A stretch of 64,000 bases of DNA from Idiomarinaceae bacterium (GTDB taxonomy: Bacteria > Pseudomonadota > Gammaproteobacteria > Enterobacterales > Alteromonadaceae), in NCBI GenBank assembly GCA_002685255.1, contig NYWU01000016.1, positions 1-64,000 on the forward strand, in the 5' to 3' direction. A program made the position numbers and the translations under genes. Position 1 is the stretch's first letter. Each line of letters opens with the position of its first letter. Positions 31,746-40,218 of this stretch are shown piece by piece. Under the pieces are notes generated by a model, which searched no databases, was not told the origin of the DNA, and worked only from the letters and a program-made list of their open reading frames with translations.

Positions 31746-32048
31746 TCACACCTTGGTATCGATTAAAGTACCCAGTACTTCGTCAGCTGTTTCGACGCTT
31801 CGCGTGTTAGCTTCAAATACTTGTTCGCCTTGCGCTAAAGAAACCAACGAATCAGTCGCCGTGTTAGCTGGAACACTGTTAAGCGTCTCACTCGCAGTTT
31901 CCGAGCCATTCACAGAATCTGTGTCGGCTTGCTGCCAACGGGCATTACTATCCTGAGGATTAGCGAGTTCTGCACTAGCTTCAGTGACTTGCTGACTTGC
32001 TCGTTGCATACCCTGCAAACCCGCAGATAACACATTATTAATATCCAT
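31746..32048 (-). CDS. miniature flagellar rod/hook-like protein
   Basis: A 100-residue protein, not confidently assigned. The start chosen is ATG 32046-32048 (MDINNVLSAGLQGM) with GAGGAG five bases upstream; an in-frame GTG lies two codons earlier. The N-terminal SAGLQGMQRASQQVTEASAELAN resembles the D0 helix of FlgB/C/E/F/G proteins. The C-terminal VSLAQGEQVFEANTRSVETA continues into DEVLGTLIDTKV, like their C-terminal helix, while the usual central domains are missing. Only about 45 Ser/Thr/Asn-rich residues connect the two. Confidence 0.7.
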   Translation of the reverse strand: MDINNVLSAGLQGMQRASQQVTEASAELANPQDSNARWQQADTDSVNGSETASETLNSVPANTATDSLVSLAQGEQVFEANTRSVETADEVLGTLIDTKV

Positions 32049-32105
32049 GAGCACTCCTCAATTCAATTAAGTATGTGCTCATTATTGTTGATTTTTTATT
32101 CAGAT

Positions 32106-33239
32106 TCAAGCGTAACGCTTAATCTCGGTCAGCAATGAACGCCAATGCCGTTGTTGTTCCTCAAGATTTTCCTTGAGTTCATCAATACGCTCTTGCAAAC
32201 CGTCAAAGTGCACCTGCTCTTTCAACTGCTTCGCCTTTGCATCTAACAGTTTCTTACGTGTTTGATAGTACTCGCGCAAACAGGTTGCCATCTGCTGATA
32301 GTGTTCGTGCGCGCTATCGATTAACACCTGCGGTGCTGACTTCGCTTTTTTCGATACACGCGTTAGTTGCATGGTCAACTTAGCACGCTCAATTTGGTAA
32401 CCCGATGTGCGCTTCAAGTCGCTTGTCAGTCCAAGGTACGATAGACCACGGATCAACCACTTTGTTGGGTCAAATTGATACCAACGGATACCATTTCGAT
32501 AATCCGCCGAAAAGATATGGTGGTAGTTATGATAGCCCTCGCCAAAGGTCAAAAAAGCGAGCACACCATTATCCCGCGCGGTGTTTTTATCGGTATAAGG
32601 TTGCGAGCCCCAAATATGGGCTAGCGAATTAATAAAGAATGTGGTGTGGTGATTGAGTACAAGACGCAACACCCCTACAACCAACAAACCACCTAATACG
32701 TCACCGATCATCCAGCCAAATAACAACGGCCAACCAAAGTTAGTGATCAAAGTGAGTGACAAGTAATGCTTGTGTTGCCACATGACAATCGGGTCTTCTT
32801 GTAAATCTTTAACGTTGTTGTAATCGCTATAACGACTAGCTTGATACTCGCGTAACATCCAACCGATGTGCGAATACCAAAAACCACGCTTCGCTGAATA
32901 GGGGTCTTTATCATTATCGTCGACATGCGTATGGTGCACACGGTGATCGCTTGACCAGTGCAACACACTATTTTGCAACGCAACGGCACCGCCAATTGCG
33001 AACAGGAAACGCACAATAGGGTGCGCTTTATAAGCCTTATGAGACCATAAACGGTGATAACCGGCGGTGATCGAAATGCCTGCGAAACAGGCCGTTCCTA
33101 TCATCGCCCACCAGAGACTTGAATCAATGCCATGTACATAGGCATAAACAGGTACACCGACCGCCGCAATGGCGAAGGTGATTGCGAACACCCAAACGTT
33201 CAACCAGATGATTGGGGGTTTTGCATTAATCGAATTCAT
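32106..33239 (-). CDS. acyl-CoA/acyl-lipid delta-9-type fatty acid desaturase
   Basis: Di-iron membrane desaturase that makes unsaturated fatty acids aerobically. The 377 residues have four membrane spans and all three histidine boxes: HRLWSH (62-67), HRVHH (99-103) and HNYHH (237-241). After about residue 270 comes a basic, then coiled-coil-like tail of roughly 100 residues (LLDAKAKQLKEQVHFDGLQ and on), longer than the catalytic core needs. Divergent from fabR, with a FabR-type operator at its promoter. Position specificity is inferred from family resemblance. Confidence 0.92.
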   Translation of the reverse strand: MNSINAKPPIIWLNVWVFAITFAIAAVGVPVYAYVHGIDSSLWWAMIGTACFAGISITAGYHRLWSHKAYKAHPIVRFLFAIGGAVALQNSVLHWSSDHRVHHTHVDDNDKDPYSAKRGFWYSHIGWMLREYQASRYSDYNNVKDLQEDPIVMWQHKHYLSLTLITNFGWPLLFGWMIGDVLGGLLVVGVLRLVLNHHTTFFINSLAHIWGSQPYTDKNTARDNGVLAFLTFGEGYHNYHHIFSADYRNGIRWYQFDPTKWLIRGLSYLGLTSDLKRTSGYQIERAKLTMQLTRVSKKAKSAPQVLIDSAHEHYQQMATCLREYYQTRKKLLDAKAKQLKEQVHFDGLQERIDELKENLEEQQRHWRSLLTEIKRYA

Positions 33240-33301
33240 TCGTAACTCACATTTAGTTAATTCTTACCACGCCAGGTAGTTCCAACTGATCTTTACAGAA
33301 C

Positions 33302-33319
33302 AGCTAACACCTGTACGCT
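33302..33319 (-). promoter_or_regulatory. FabR-type operator at the desaturase promoter
   Basis: On the minus strand AGCGTACAGGTGTTAGCT is an imperfect palindrome (AGC..ACA / TGT..GCT) that closely resembles the operator I recall for E. coli FabR upstream of fabA and fabB. It begins two bases after the -10 of the desaturase promoter, so a bound repressor would block transcription start. The fabR gene is the divergent neighbour. Match judged by eye from memory of the consensus. Confidence 0.75.
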
Positions 33320-33321
33320 GA

Positions 33322-33349
33322 ATTCTACTTCTTTAATAAAAAAACTCAA
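33322..33349 (-). promoter_or_regulatory. sigma-70 promoter of the desaturase gene
   Basis: Minus strand: -35 TTGAGT (33344-33349), 16-base spacer with an A/T run, -10 TAGAAT (33322-33327). The start site would fall within the FabR-type operator, and the leader would be about 75 bases. Confidence 0.6.
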
Positions 33350-33405
33350 GCAATGATTGTCTTTTAAGCTATGTTATTATTCTATTTAAGATATGAAGCA
33401 CAGTT

Positions 33406-34047
33406 TTGGACACTATTTTGGAAAAAGCCCAAACGCTCGGTGTGCGAGCGCAACAAAAAGAAAAAACCAGACGCGCTTTAATTAACGCCGCAATGAACCA
33501 GTTGAGCGCGGAAACCGGCTTTTCAAGTCTGAGTCTTCGCGAAGTTGCTCGTGAAGCAGGTATCGCCCCCACCTCTTTTTATCGCCACTTTCGTAATATG
33601 GATGAGCTCGGACTCACGCTAGTCGACGAGTGCGGTTTGACGCTTCGACAACTGCTTAGACAAGCGCGTCAGCGTATTGACAAAGGCGGCTCGATTATTC
33701 GGGTTTCAATCGAGACGTTCATGCAATTTGTGGCTGACAACACCGCTATTTTTAGACTGCTATTACAAGAGCGTACAGGGCGCTCACGTGAATTCCGTAA
33801 GGCAGTTGAGCGTGAGCTCGAACATTTTAAAGCCGAACTCATTGAATATTTACGTGACGAGCAAGGCTTTAGCGCTCTACTCGCTGACTTACAGTCTGAT
33901 GCGATCGTAAAAATTGTATTCAGTGCAGGTGCCGACTGCTTCGACGTCGATGATACCCAACGGCTTCAGATCGCAGAACAAACAATACAACAAGTGCGTC
34001 TTGTCGCTCGCGGTGCAGAGGCTACTCGACGTGCTAAAGTAGAATAA
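33406..34047 (+). CDS. fabR: TetR-family unsaturated fatty acid regulator FabR
   Basis: Repressor of unsaturated fatty acid synthesis genes. The segment [18 protein letters not shown] and the helix-turn-helix ([20 protein letters not shown]) are almost identical to E. coli FabR, and the ligand-binding domain aligns throughout. The start is uncertain: no ATG is in frame upstream. The longest frame uses TTG at 33406 (213 residues, GAAG upstream); another TTG is at 33418, and the GTG at 33442 falls near the E. coli start. It is divergent from the desaturase that it likely controls. Confidence 0.93.
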   Translation: MDTILEKAQTLGVRAQQKEKTRRALINAAMNQLSAETGFSSLSLREVAREAGIAPTSFYRHFRNMDELGLTLVDECGLTLRQLLRQARQRIDKGGSIIRVSIETFMQFVADNTAIFRLLLQERTGRSREFRKAVERELEHFKAELIEYLRDEQGFSALLADLQSDAIVKIVFSAGADCFDVDDTQRLQIAEQTIQQVRLVARGAEATRRAKVE

Positions 34048-34075
34048 ATTACAACAACCTTAAATGGAGAACACC

Positions 34076-36094
34076 ATGATAGCGAGAACGCTCGGAGCTG
34101 TCAGTTTGTTGGGCTTGGCTGTAACAGGACAGGCTCGCGAAATGACATTAATGGAGACGGTTACAGCCCAATCGGTTGTCGATGTCAACCTATCCCCTAA
34201 CGGTCAATTCACGGCTATTACCAAGTACTACCCTGCGCGCCCTTATACCGACAAGGACGACAGTGGTAAAACCGAATTAGTTATTCGGACGAGTGATGGT
34301 AAAGAAACAGTTTATTTGAGCAAAGATGAATCTTTCTCTGACGTTGAGTTCGGCCCTAACAGCGAATATGTTTACTTCACCGCTAAGCGTGAAGGTGATG
34401 ATTACAGCGAACTCTATCGTATTCCACTCGCCGGTGGTGGCGTCCAATCAGTGTACGAATTCGATGGCTCAATCACAGCGTACGATTTAAGTTCAGATGG
34501 TCAGTCACTCATTTTTCTTTCAACGGGTAGCAGCGACAAAGACGCCAAAAAAGAGGCTGAGTACGGTTTCAAAGCAGAAGTCTACGAAGAGGATCTCACC
34601 TACCGTCATTTATACCAAGTCGACTTGAACCAAGCCGATGCAGAAGCCAAGCAAGTGACGGCTGATGATGTTCAGGTCATTTCTGCTCAATGGAGTCCAA
34701 ATGACGAGCAACTATTGGTGCGCACCGCGCCAACGCCGTTAGTAGATGATCTTTACATGAGCAGCCAATACCACATCATGTCTTTAAATGGTGAGACTGT
34801 TGCAAGTATTGCTACTGAAGGAAAGCTGGGCAAAGCTGAGTTTTCACCAAACGGTCAGTATGTTGCATTGATCAGTGCCGCTGATTATAACGATCCATCA
34901 GCCAGCGTACTCAAGGTATACAATACGCAAGACGCTACCATTCGTCGTGTACTACCCGATTACCAAGGTTCAATCCAAGACTTTACCTGGCGTACTGAGC
35001 AGGAGTTAGTTTGGCTAGGTCACCGGGGCACCGAATCAGAAGTCAAAGCGTTAACCTTGCAGTTCCTGGAGAATCGTGACTTGATTGACGCGGGTGAAGC
35101 GATCTTTACCGGTTTAGACGGCGCTGCTGGCGTGGATAAAATTGTATTGCGAGGCAACCGCCCTGCCCATCCTAATGAAGCATTTGAGTTTACCTCGCGT
35201 GGGTTAGACCGTTTAACCGTTTCTAACCCATGGTTAGAAGAGGTGACAATGCCTAAGCAGGAAACAATCACTTATAAAGCTCGCGATGGTCTTGAACTCG
35301 AAGGAATCGTTGTTTATCCAACTGACTATCAAGAAGGTGAAAAATACCCTTTGATTATGGTTATTCATGGAGGTCCTGAGTCACATTACTCTAACGGCTG
35401 GTTAGATCGTTACTCGTCGCCAGTGAAACATGCGGCTGCGCAAGGTTACGCGTTATTCTTCCCTAATTATCGTGGTAGCACAGGCCGTGGTGTGGAGTTC
35501 TCTAAACTCAGTCAAAATGACTACGCGGGTAAAGAATTTGACGATATTGTTGATGGCAAACAGCATCTTGTCGATATGGGTCTAGCTGATGAAGCTCGCG
35601 TTGGGATCACGGGTGGCTCTTATGGTGGTTACGCTTCAGCTTGGGGTGCGACCGCTCAAACTGAACACTTTGCCGCAAGCGTGATGTTTGTTGGTATCAG
35701 CGATAACCTTTCTAAGTTTGGTACGACCGATATTGCCAAAGAAATGAACGCGGTACACGCTCGCAGCTATCCTTGGGACAAATGGCAATGGTACCTCGAG
35801 CGTTCACCTATCTATCACGCAGAAAAAGCGCGCACGCCTATCCTTATTATGCATGGCAAGGAAGACACTCGTGTGCATCCATCGCAATCAATGGAGCTTT
35901 ATCGTTACCTTAAAACGCACGGCAATGTACCCGTCCGCTTGGTGTTATACCCAGGGGAAGGACATGGTAACCGTCATATGGCAGCGCAACTCGATTATAG
36001 CATTCGACTGATGCGCTGGATGGACTCATTCTTAGTCGAACAAGCAGAAGACAAACCGCCTTTTGCTATCGACCATATTGAGCAAATCAAGTAA
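34076..36094 (+). CDS. S9 family (prolyl oligopeptidase-type) serine peptidase, exported
   Basis: Predicted secreted or periplasmic oligopeptidase. The upstream in-frame ATG at 34064 is part of a Shine-Dalgarno (GGAGA), so the start is ATG 34076, giving 672 residues with a signal peptide (cut near GQA). The N-terminal half is a beta-propeller with repeated SPNGQ/SPNDE blades. The C-terminal alpha/beta hydrolase domain has S515 in GGSYGGY, D597 in HGKEDTRVHP and H630 in PGEGHGN. A strong terminator follows. Protein-degrading peptidases of this type are abundant in marine amino-acid users. Confidence 0.92.
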   Translation: MIARTLGAVSLLGLAVTGQAREMTLMETVTAQSVVDVNLSPNGQFTAITKYYPARPYTDKDDSGKTELVIRTSDGKETVYLSKDESFSDVEFGPNSEYVYFTAKREGDDYSELYRIPLAGGGVQSVYEFDGSITAYDLSSDGQSLIFLSTGSSDKDAKKEAEYGFKAEVYEEDLTYRHLYQVDLNQADAEAKQVTADDVQVISAQWSPNDEQLLVRTAPTPLVDDLYMSSQYHIMSLNGETVASIATEGKLGKAEFSPNGQYVALISAADYNDPSASVLKVYNTQDATIRRVLPDYQGSIQDFTWRTEQELVWLGHRGTESEVKALTLQFLENRDLIDAGEAIFTGLDGAAGVDKIVLRGNRPAHPNEAFEFTSRGLDRLTVSNPWLEEVTMPKQETITYKARDGLELEGIVVYPTDYQEGEKYPLIMVIHGGPESHYSNGWLDRYSSPVKHAAAQGYALFFPNYRGSTGRGVEFSKLSQNDYAGKEFDDIVDGKQHLVDMGLADEARVGITGGSYGGYASAWGATAQTEHFAASVMFVGISDNLSKFGTTDIAKEMNAVHARSYPWDKWQWYLERSPIYHAEKARTPILIMHGKEDTRVHPSQSMELYRYLKTHGNVPVRLVLYPGEGHGNRHMAAQLDYSIRLMRWMDSFLVEQAEDKPPFAIDHIEQIK

Positions 36095-36108
36095 GTCTTG
36101 AGCATCAT

Positions 36109-36137
36109 AAAAAACGCCGCATTGTGCGGCGTTTTTT
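36109..36137. terminator. bidirectional intrinsic terminator between the S9 peptidase and natB-like genes
   Basis: ACGCCGCA / TGCGGCGT (8 bp, 3-base loop) is flanked by AAAAAA on the left and TTTTTT on the right. It can therefore terminate both the plus-strand peptidase transcript and the minus-strand ABC exporter transcript, which converge here. Confidence 0.9.
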
Positions 36138-36147
36138 AGTTTAAGCA

Positions 36148-37344
36148 TTAGCCTCGTATGGCATTCCAAATATCTTTCCAGCTAGGTTCTTTGCCATAGA
36201 ATTGTATCCCCATAGCAAACAGACGAGCCGCCACGTTCCGCATCCAGATAAGACTGACCACTAACAACGCTAAACTGAGGCCTATTTGCCACCAAGCGAC
36301 ATCGGTTTGTGCCAAGCGCGCAGGCATCATCATGAATGATGAAACGGGTAAAATACTCATAATTTGTGCGAGTGTCCCGTCTGGACTATCGACAACGCTA
36401 AAACAAAGAAATATAGGCAACAATGGGATGAGCATAAACGAGCTACGCGATGAATGATTCGGGTCGTCAATCGTTGCTGAAAAACCTGCCAGCATCGCAT
36501 TAATCATTAGCAGACCGAGCATGACAAAAACAAACGACGCAATCACAACAAAGGGGTCAAAGGTAAAACTCACCGAACCCTCGCTGCTAAAGCTTGCAGC
36601 AAGTAATGCGATAGCGCCAAAGAATAAACCGATGAATACCATCGCTTTCAAACTGTGTAAGGTGATCCCAACAATTTTGCCATCCATCCACTCTCGTGGC
36701 GAAATAATCGTTAGTAGCTGCTCAGTCACCCGCTGCTGTTTCTCCGCCGTAATCGACATCATCATCAAGCCAAAGCCGGTAAATACACCAACTGAGATAC
36801 CGATACCTAAAAACATTCCCAGTTCGCTACTTCCTTCATCATCAACTGCTGACTCATCAACATCGACTTTAGCAATATCAAGCGTTACCTCGGGTTTAGA
36901 GTCGAGTACTGTACGTTGTTCATCGGTCAGCTCTAATCCAGCAACGCGTAACGTTTGTAAATAACTTTGTAGTGAGTCGGTTAAATCGCTTTGCCAGTCG
37001 TCACGTTTGTGTACGCGCAGTGTCGCTGTGTTATCTGGGTGGACAATCACCACGACATCGAGCGCCTCTGGTAGCTGCGACTTCCATTTCTCAATTTCCA
37101 TCGAGCCGGCGTCACGCAAAGTGATATCTTTAGGGGCTTCATAATCACCTGGGTTAGCGCGTTGCTCGAAATAAATTGCGCCATTATATTGCTCTTCGAA
37201 TACGGCACTAATAGCGCCCCATCCCATGCTTACAGCCATGATGACAACCAGTAGACCGATAGAGATAAGCTCTTGCTTCCATTTGAAAAAGCGACGGAAC
37301 TCCCACCACGCGATTTTCGATACTTTGCTACTAAGCAGACTCAT
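36148..37344 (-). CDS. ABC-2 type exporter permease (NatB-like)
   Basis: Membrane subunit of an ABC exporter. The frame opens far upstream inside the ATPase gene, but MSLLSSKVSKIAWWEFRRF (ATG 37342-37344, AAGGA 8 bases before) is the natural start, giving 398 residues. One N-terminal span (about 27-45) precedes a large extracytoplasmic domain, then five or six C-terminal spans, matching NatB/YhaP proteins. It overlaps the ATPase gene by 14 bases. The substrate is not known; NatAB in Bacillus exports sodium. Confidence 0.88.
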   Translation of the reverse strand: MSLLSSKVSKIAWWEFRRFFKWKQELISIGLLVVIMAVSMGWGAISAVFEEQYNGAIYFEQRANPGDYEAPKDITLRDAGSMEIEKWKSQLPEALDVVVIVHPDNTATLRVHKRDDWQSDLTDSLQSYLQTLRVAGLELTDEQRTVLDSKPEVTLDIAKVDVDESAVDDEGSSELGMFLGIGISVGVFTGFGLMMMSITAEKQQRVTEQLLTIISPREWMDGKIVGITLHSLKAMVFIGLFFGAIALLAASFSSEGSVSFTFDPFVVIASFVFVMLGLLMINAMLAGFSATIDDPNHSSRSSFMLIPLLPIFLCFSVVDSPDGTLAQIMSILPVSSFMMMPARLAQTDVAWWQIGLSLALLVVSLIWMRNVAARLFAMGIQFYGKEPSWKDIWNAIRG

Positions 37345-38278
37345 GCTGAACATCCTTTGATTTGTTATTGTTTTGCTCAATGGTGTTGAGGTACAACTCA
37401 TGCAATCCAAGTTGTAGCGGCGAGAAGCTCCGCATGGGTACATGTTGATTAAGATCTGGCCATAAATGCTGGACATCGACGTAAGGGTCGACTGTCACAT
37501 GTGCCAAATCGGTATCTATCACAGACACATCAACGATAGCCTCATGTTGGATCCATTGACGTTGAGCGACTTCAGCATCACATTCGATACGATAAACCCG
37601 CTGAGGTTGCAGTTTTGCACGTATTTCAGCCAATGTACCTTGTGCTAAAGCACGCCCATGAGACATCAACAACATCTTATCGGCAAGACGTTCTACCAAT
37701 GCCATCTGATGAGCGCTAAGCAACACCGTTTTTCCTCGTTGCTTCAAGTCGGTTAGCACGTTCATCACATGTTCTTGGTTCACTGGGTCGAGGCCTGAGA
37801 ATGGCTCATCTAAAATCACCAAATCGGGATCGTGAATCAGTGTCGCAATTAACTGCACCTTTTGCTGGTTACCTTTAGAGAGCTGTCGCATGGGCTCCTT
37901 TTTCCGCTCCGTCAGGTCAAAGTACGCTAACCATTGGTCGATGCGCTGCTGCGCTAGCGACTTATCGAGACCACGTAATTCGGCAATAAAACCTAGGTTA
38001 TCCAGTATCGTCCGATCTTGATATAAGCCACGATCCTCAGGTAAATAGGCGAAGTCCTCAGGACTGAGTTGAGGACGAGGACCGCTGGCATCAGAAATTT
38101 CAATACGGCCCTCATCTGCTTGGGTCAGACCCACCAACATACGCACTAAAGATGATTTGCCGGCACCGTTGGGTCCGAGCAGTGCATATATTTCACCTGA
38201 GTTGACCGTGAGCGATATATTATCAACCGCGGTGACGGTCTTATAACGCTTAGTTAAGTTTGTTATTTGTATATTCAT
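37331..38278 (-). CDS. ABC exporter ATP-binding subunit (NatA-like)
   Basis: ATPase partner of the adjacent permease. The 315 residues contain Walker A GPNGAGKSS, Q-loop, signature LSKGNQQKVQL, Walker B LVILDEPFSGLDP and the H-loop LLSAHQM. A C-terminal regulatory domain of about 90 residues follows. The SKGNQQK form of the signature is typical of the NatA/DRA-type exporters. Overlapping genes make a two-gene operon. Confidence 0.9.
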   Translation of the reverse strand: MNIQITNLTKRYKTVTAVDNISLTVNSGEIYALLGPNGAGKSSLVRMLVGLTQADEGRIEISDASGPRPQLSPEDFAYLPEDRGLYQDRTILDNLGFIAELRGLDKSLAQQRIDQWLAYFDLTERKKEPMRQLSKGNQQKVQLIATLIHDPDLVILDEPFSGLDPVNQEHVMNVLTDLKQRGKTVLLSAHQMALVERLADKMLLMSHGRALAQGTLAEIRAKLQPQRVYRIECDAEVAQRQWIQHEAIVDVSVIDTDLAHVTVDPYVDVQHLWPDLNQHVPMRSFSPLQLGLHELYLNTIEQNNNKSKDVQHESA

Positions 38279-38344
38279 GATTCTCGCAGCGTTTAGATAA
38301 ATGTAAAAAATACGTAATTTTGAATTGAGTATATCTTACAGAGC

Positions 38345-38379
38345 AAAAAAAACCCGCAACAGCCGTTGCGGGTTTTTAT
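38345..38379 (-). terminator. intrinsic terminator after pckA
   Basis: AACCCGCAAC / GTTGCGGGTT (10-bp stem, 4-base loop) followed on the minus strand by a run of eight Ts (38345-38352, overlapping the stem end). It begins about 30 bases after the pckA stop and isolates pckA from the downstream ABC exporter operon. Confidence 0.92.
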
Positions 38380-38409
38380 TTTGTTTCAATTTGTAAGCTA
38401 CGGATTTAT

Positions 38410-40011
38410 TTAAACGCTGGGTCCCGCAGCTACTAATGCTTTACCGTTTTCAGTATCAGTGAACTTCTCAAAGTTCGCTACAAAACGCTGCGCGAGGTCT
38501 TTCGCTTTCAAGTTCCAGTCCTCTACGTCCTCGTAAGTGTTACGCGGATCAAGAATGGCGCTATCTTCAACGCCCGCCAATGCAGTCGGCATTGCCAAGT
38601 TGAAGTATGGTAACTGATGGAATTCAGCATCCTCAATCGAACCATCAAGAATGGCATCGATGATTGCGCGCGTTGCCTTAATGGAAATTCGCTTACCGGT
38701 TCCGTTCCAGCCGGTGTTCACTAAATACGCTTCAGCACCGGCAGCTTCCATACGCTTCACTAGTACTTCAGCATACTGAGTCGGGTGCAACGTCAAGAAA
38801 GCCGCGCCAAAACAGCTTGAAAAGGTTGGGGTGGGTTCAGTGACGCCACGTTCAGTACCCGCTAATTTAGCTGTAAAGCCAGACAAGAAGTGATACTGCG
38901 CCTGCTCTTTAGTTAACTTTGATACAGGAGGTAATACACCAAACGCATCTGCGGTTAGGAAAATCACCTTCTTCGCATGGCCCGCTTTAGACACTGGCTT
39001 AACGATATTATCGATGTGATAAATCGGATACGAAACGCGCGTATTCTCAGTTTTGCTATTGTCATCAAAATCCACACTGCCATCTTCGCGCACAGTGACG
39101 TTTTCTAATAGCGCATCACGACGAATAGCATTATAAATATCAGGCTCCGCCTCTTTAGACAGGTTGATAGTTTTCGCATAACAACCGCCTTCAAAGTTAA
39201 ATACGCCATCGTCGTCCCAGCCGTGCTCATCATCACCGATAAGTGCTCGCTTTGGATCCGTCGACAATGTTGTTTTGCCCGTTCCCGATAAACCGAAGAA
39301 CACTGCTACATCACCGTCTTTACCTACATTAGCCGAGCAGTGCATCGATGCCATGCCTTGTAGCGGCAAGAAGTAGTTCATCATCGAGAACATACCTTTT
39401 TTCATCTCACCGCCGTACCATGTACCGCCGATTAACTGGATTTTTTCGGTCAGGTTAAACGCCACGAAGTTTTCTGAGTTAAGGCCTTGCTCTTGCCAAT
39501 CGGGGTTAATGCATTTTGCTCCGTTCATTACCACAAAGTCAGGCTCGAAGTTTTCTAACTCTTCGCCTGAAGGACGGATAAACATGTTTTTAACGAAATG
39601 CGCTTGCCACGCTACCTCGGTAATGAAGCGCACGGCTAAACGGGTATCTTCGTTTGCACCACAATACGTATCAACGACAAACAAGCGTTTGTTCGATAAC
39701 TGGTTGGTGACCAATCCTTTTAAGTGAGTCCAGGTTTCTTGTGACATCGCTTTGTTGTCATTCTTACCCTGATCCGCCCACCAAACCGTGTCACGCGTTG
39801 TGTCATCTTTAACAATGTATTTATCTTTTGGTGAACGACCGGTAAAGATACCAGTATCTACTGCAACGGCACCGAGCTTGGTCACGGTTCCTTTTTCAAA
39901 ACCATGCAGGTCGTTGCGAGTTTCTTCCTCAAATAAAACATCATAAGAGGGGTTATGAACAACTTCTTGGACATCATTGATGCCGTAGCGGCTCAGATCC
40001 AAATTTGGCAT
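38410..40011 (-). CDS. pckA: phosphoenolpyruvate carboxykinase (ATP)
   Basis: Converts oxaloacetate to PEP, the entry step of gluconeogenesis from amino acids and TCA intermediates. The frame runs 141 bases further upstream, but [13 protein letters not shown] (ATG 40009-40011, AGGAG 8 bases before) is the start, giving 533 residues as usual. Motifs: [15 protein letters not shown], kinase loop [11 protein letters not shown], and [19 protein letters not shown]. In E. coli pckA adjoins envZ; here about 18 kb separates them. Confidence 0.97.
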   Translation of the reverse strand: MPNLDLSRYGINDVQEVVHNPSYDVLFEEETRNDLHGFEKGTVTKLGAVAVDTGIFTGRSPKDKYIVKDDTTRDTVWWADQGKNDNKAMSQETWTHLKGLVTNQLSNKRLFVVDTYCGANEDTRLAVRFITEVAWQAHFVKNMFIRPSGEELENFEPDFVVMNGAKCINPDWQEQGLNSENFVAFNLTEKIQLIGGTWYGGEMKKGMFSMMNYFLPLQGMASMHCSANVGKDGDVAVFFGLSGTGKTTLSTDPKRALIGDDEHGWDDDGVFNFEGGCYAKTINLSKEAEPDIYNAIRRDALLENVTVREDGSVDFDDNSKTENTRVSYPIYHIDNIVKPVSKAGHAKKVIFLTADAFGVLPPVSKLTKEQAQYHFLSGFTAKLAGTERGVTEPTPTFSSCFGAAFLTLHPTQYAEVLVKRMEAAGAEAYLVNTGWNGTGKRISIKATRAIIDAILDGSIEDAEFHQLPYFNLAMPTALAGVEDSAILDPRNTYEDVEDWNLKAKDLAQRFVANFEKFTDTENGKALVAAGPSV

Positions 40012-40218
40012 GACAAGGGCTCCTGAGATACGGTCTTGCATTAAACGAACGTTATTTCTTGCGGCACTCGCGTAAATCCCTTTATGCACTCGCCACAAGC
40101 ATAAAATTTGGTCGCGAATGTTACCTTTTATTGGTAAAAAAAGATAGGGCAAAATTTTCTCAGTCCGTTAGAATGCCACCTCTTTTACTCAATATTTAAC
40201 TAAAGTTGTTTTGTCCTT
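40012..40218. other. pckA / NSS-transporter divergent intergenic region
   Basis: 207 bases between divergent starts. The frame of pckA stays open here by chance (141 bases), but the sequence does not resemble any known PEPCK N-terminus. A -10-like TAGAAT faces the transporter and TATGCT faces pckA, both without convincing -35 elements. No recognised regulator site was found. Confidence 0.4.

Noticed and set aside
36521..36964. 147-codon plus-strand ORF
   Set aside because: Antisense shadow of the ABC permease; Ser/Thr/Pro/Ile/Lys-rich low-complexity product with no recognisable motif.
40012..40152. Possible 47-residue N-terminal extension of PckA
   Set aside because: Does not resemble PEPCK; a good ribosome-binding site and family alignment support the internal ATG at 40011.
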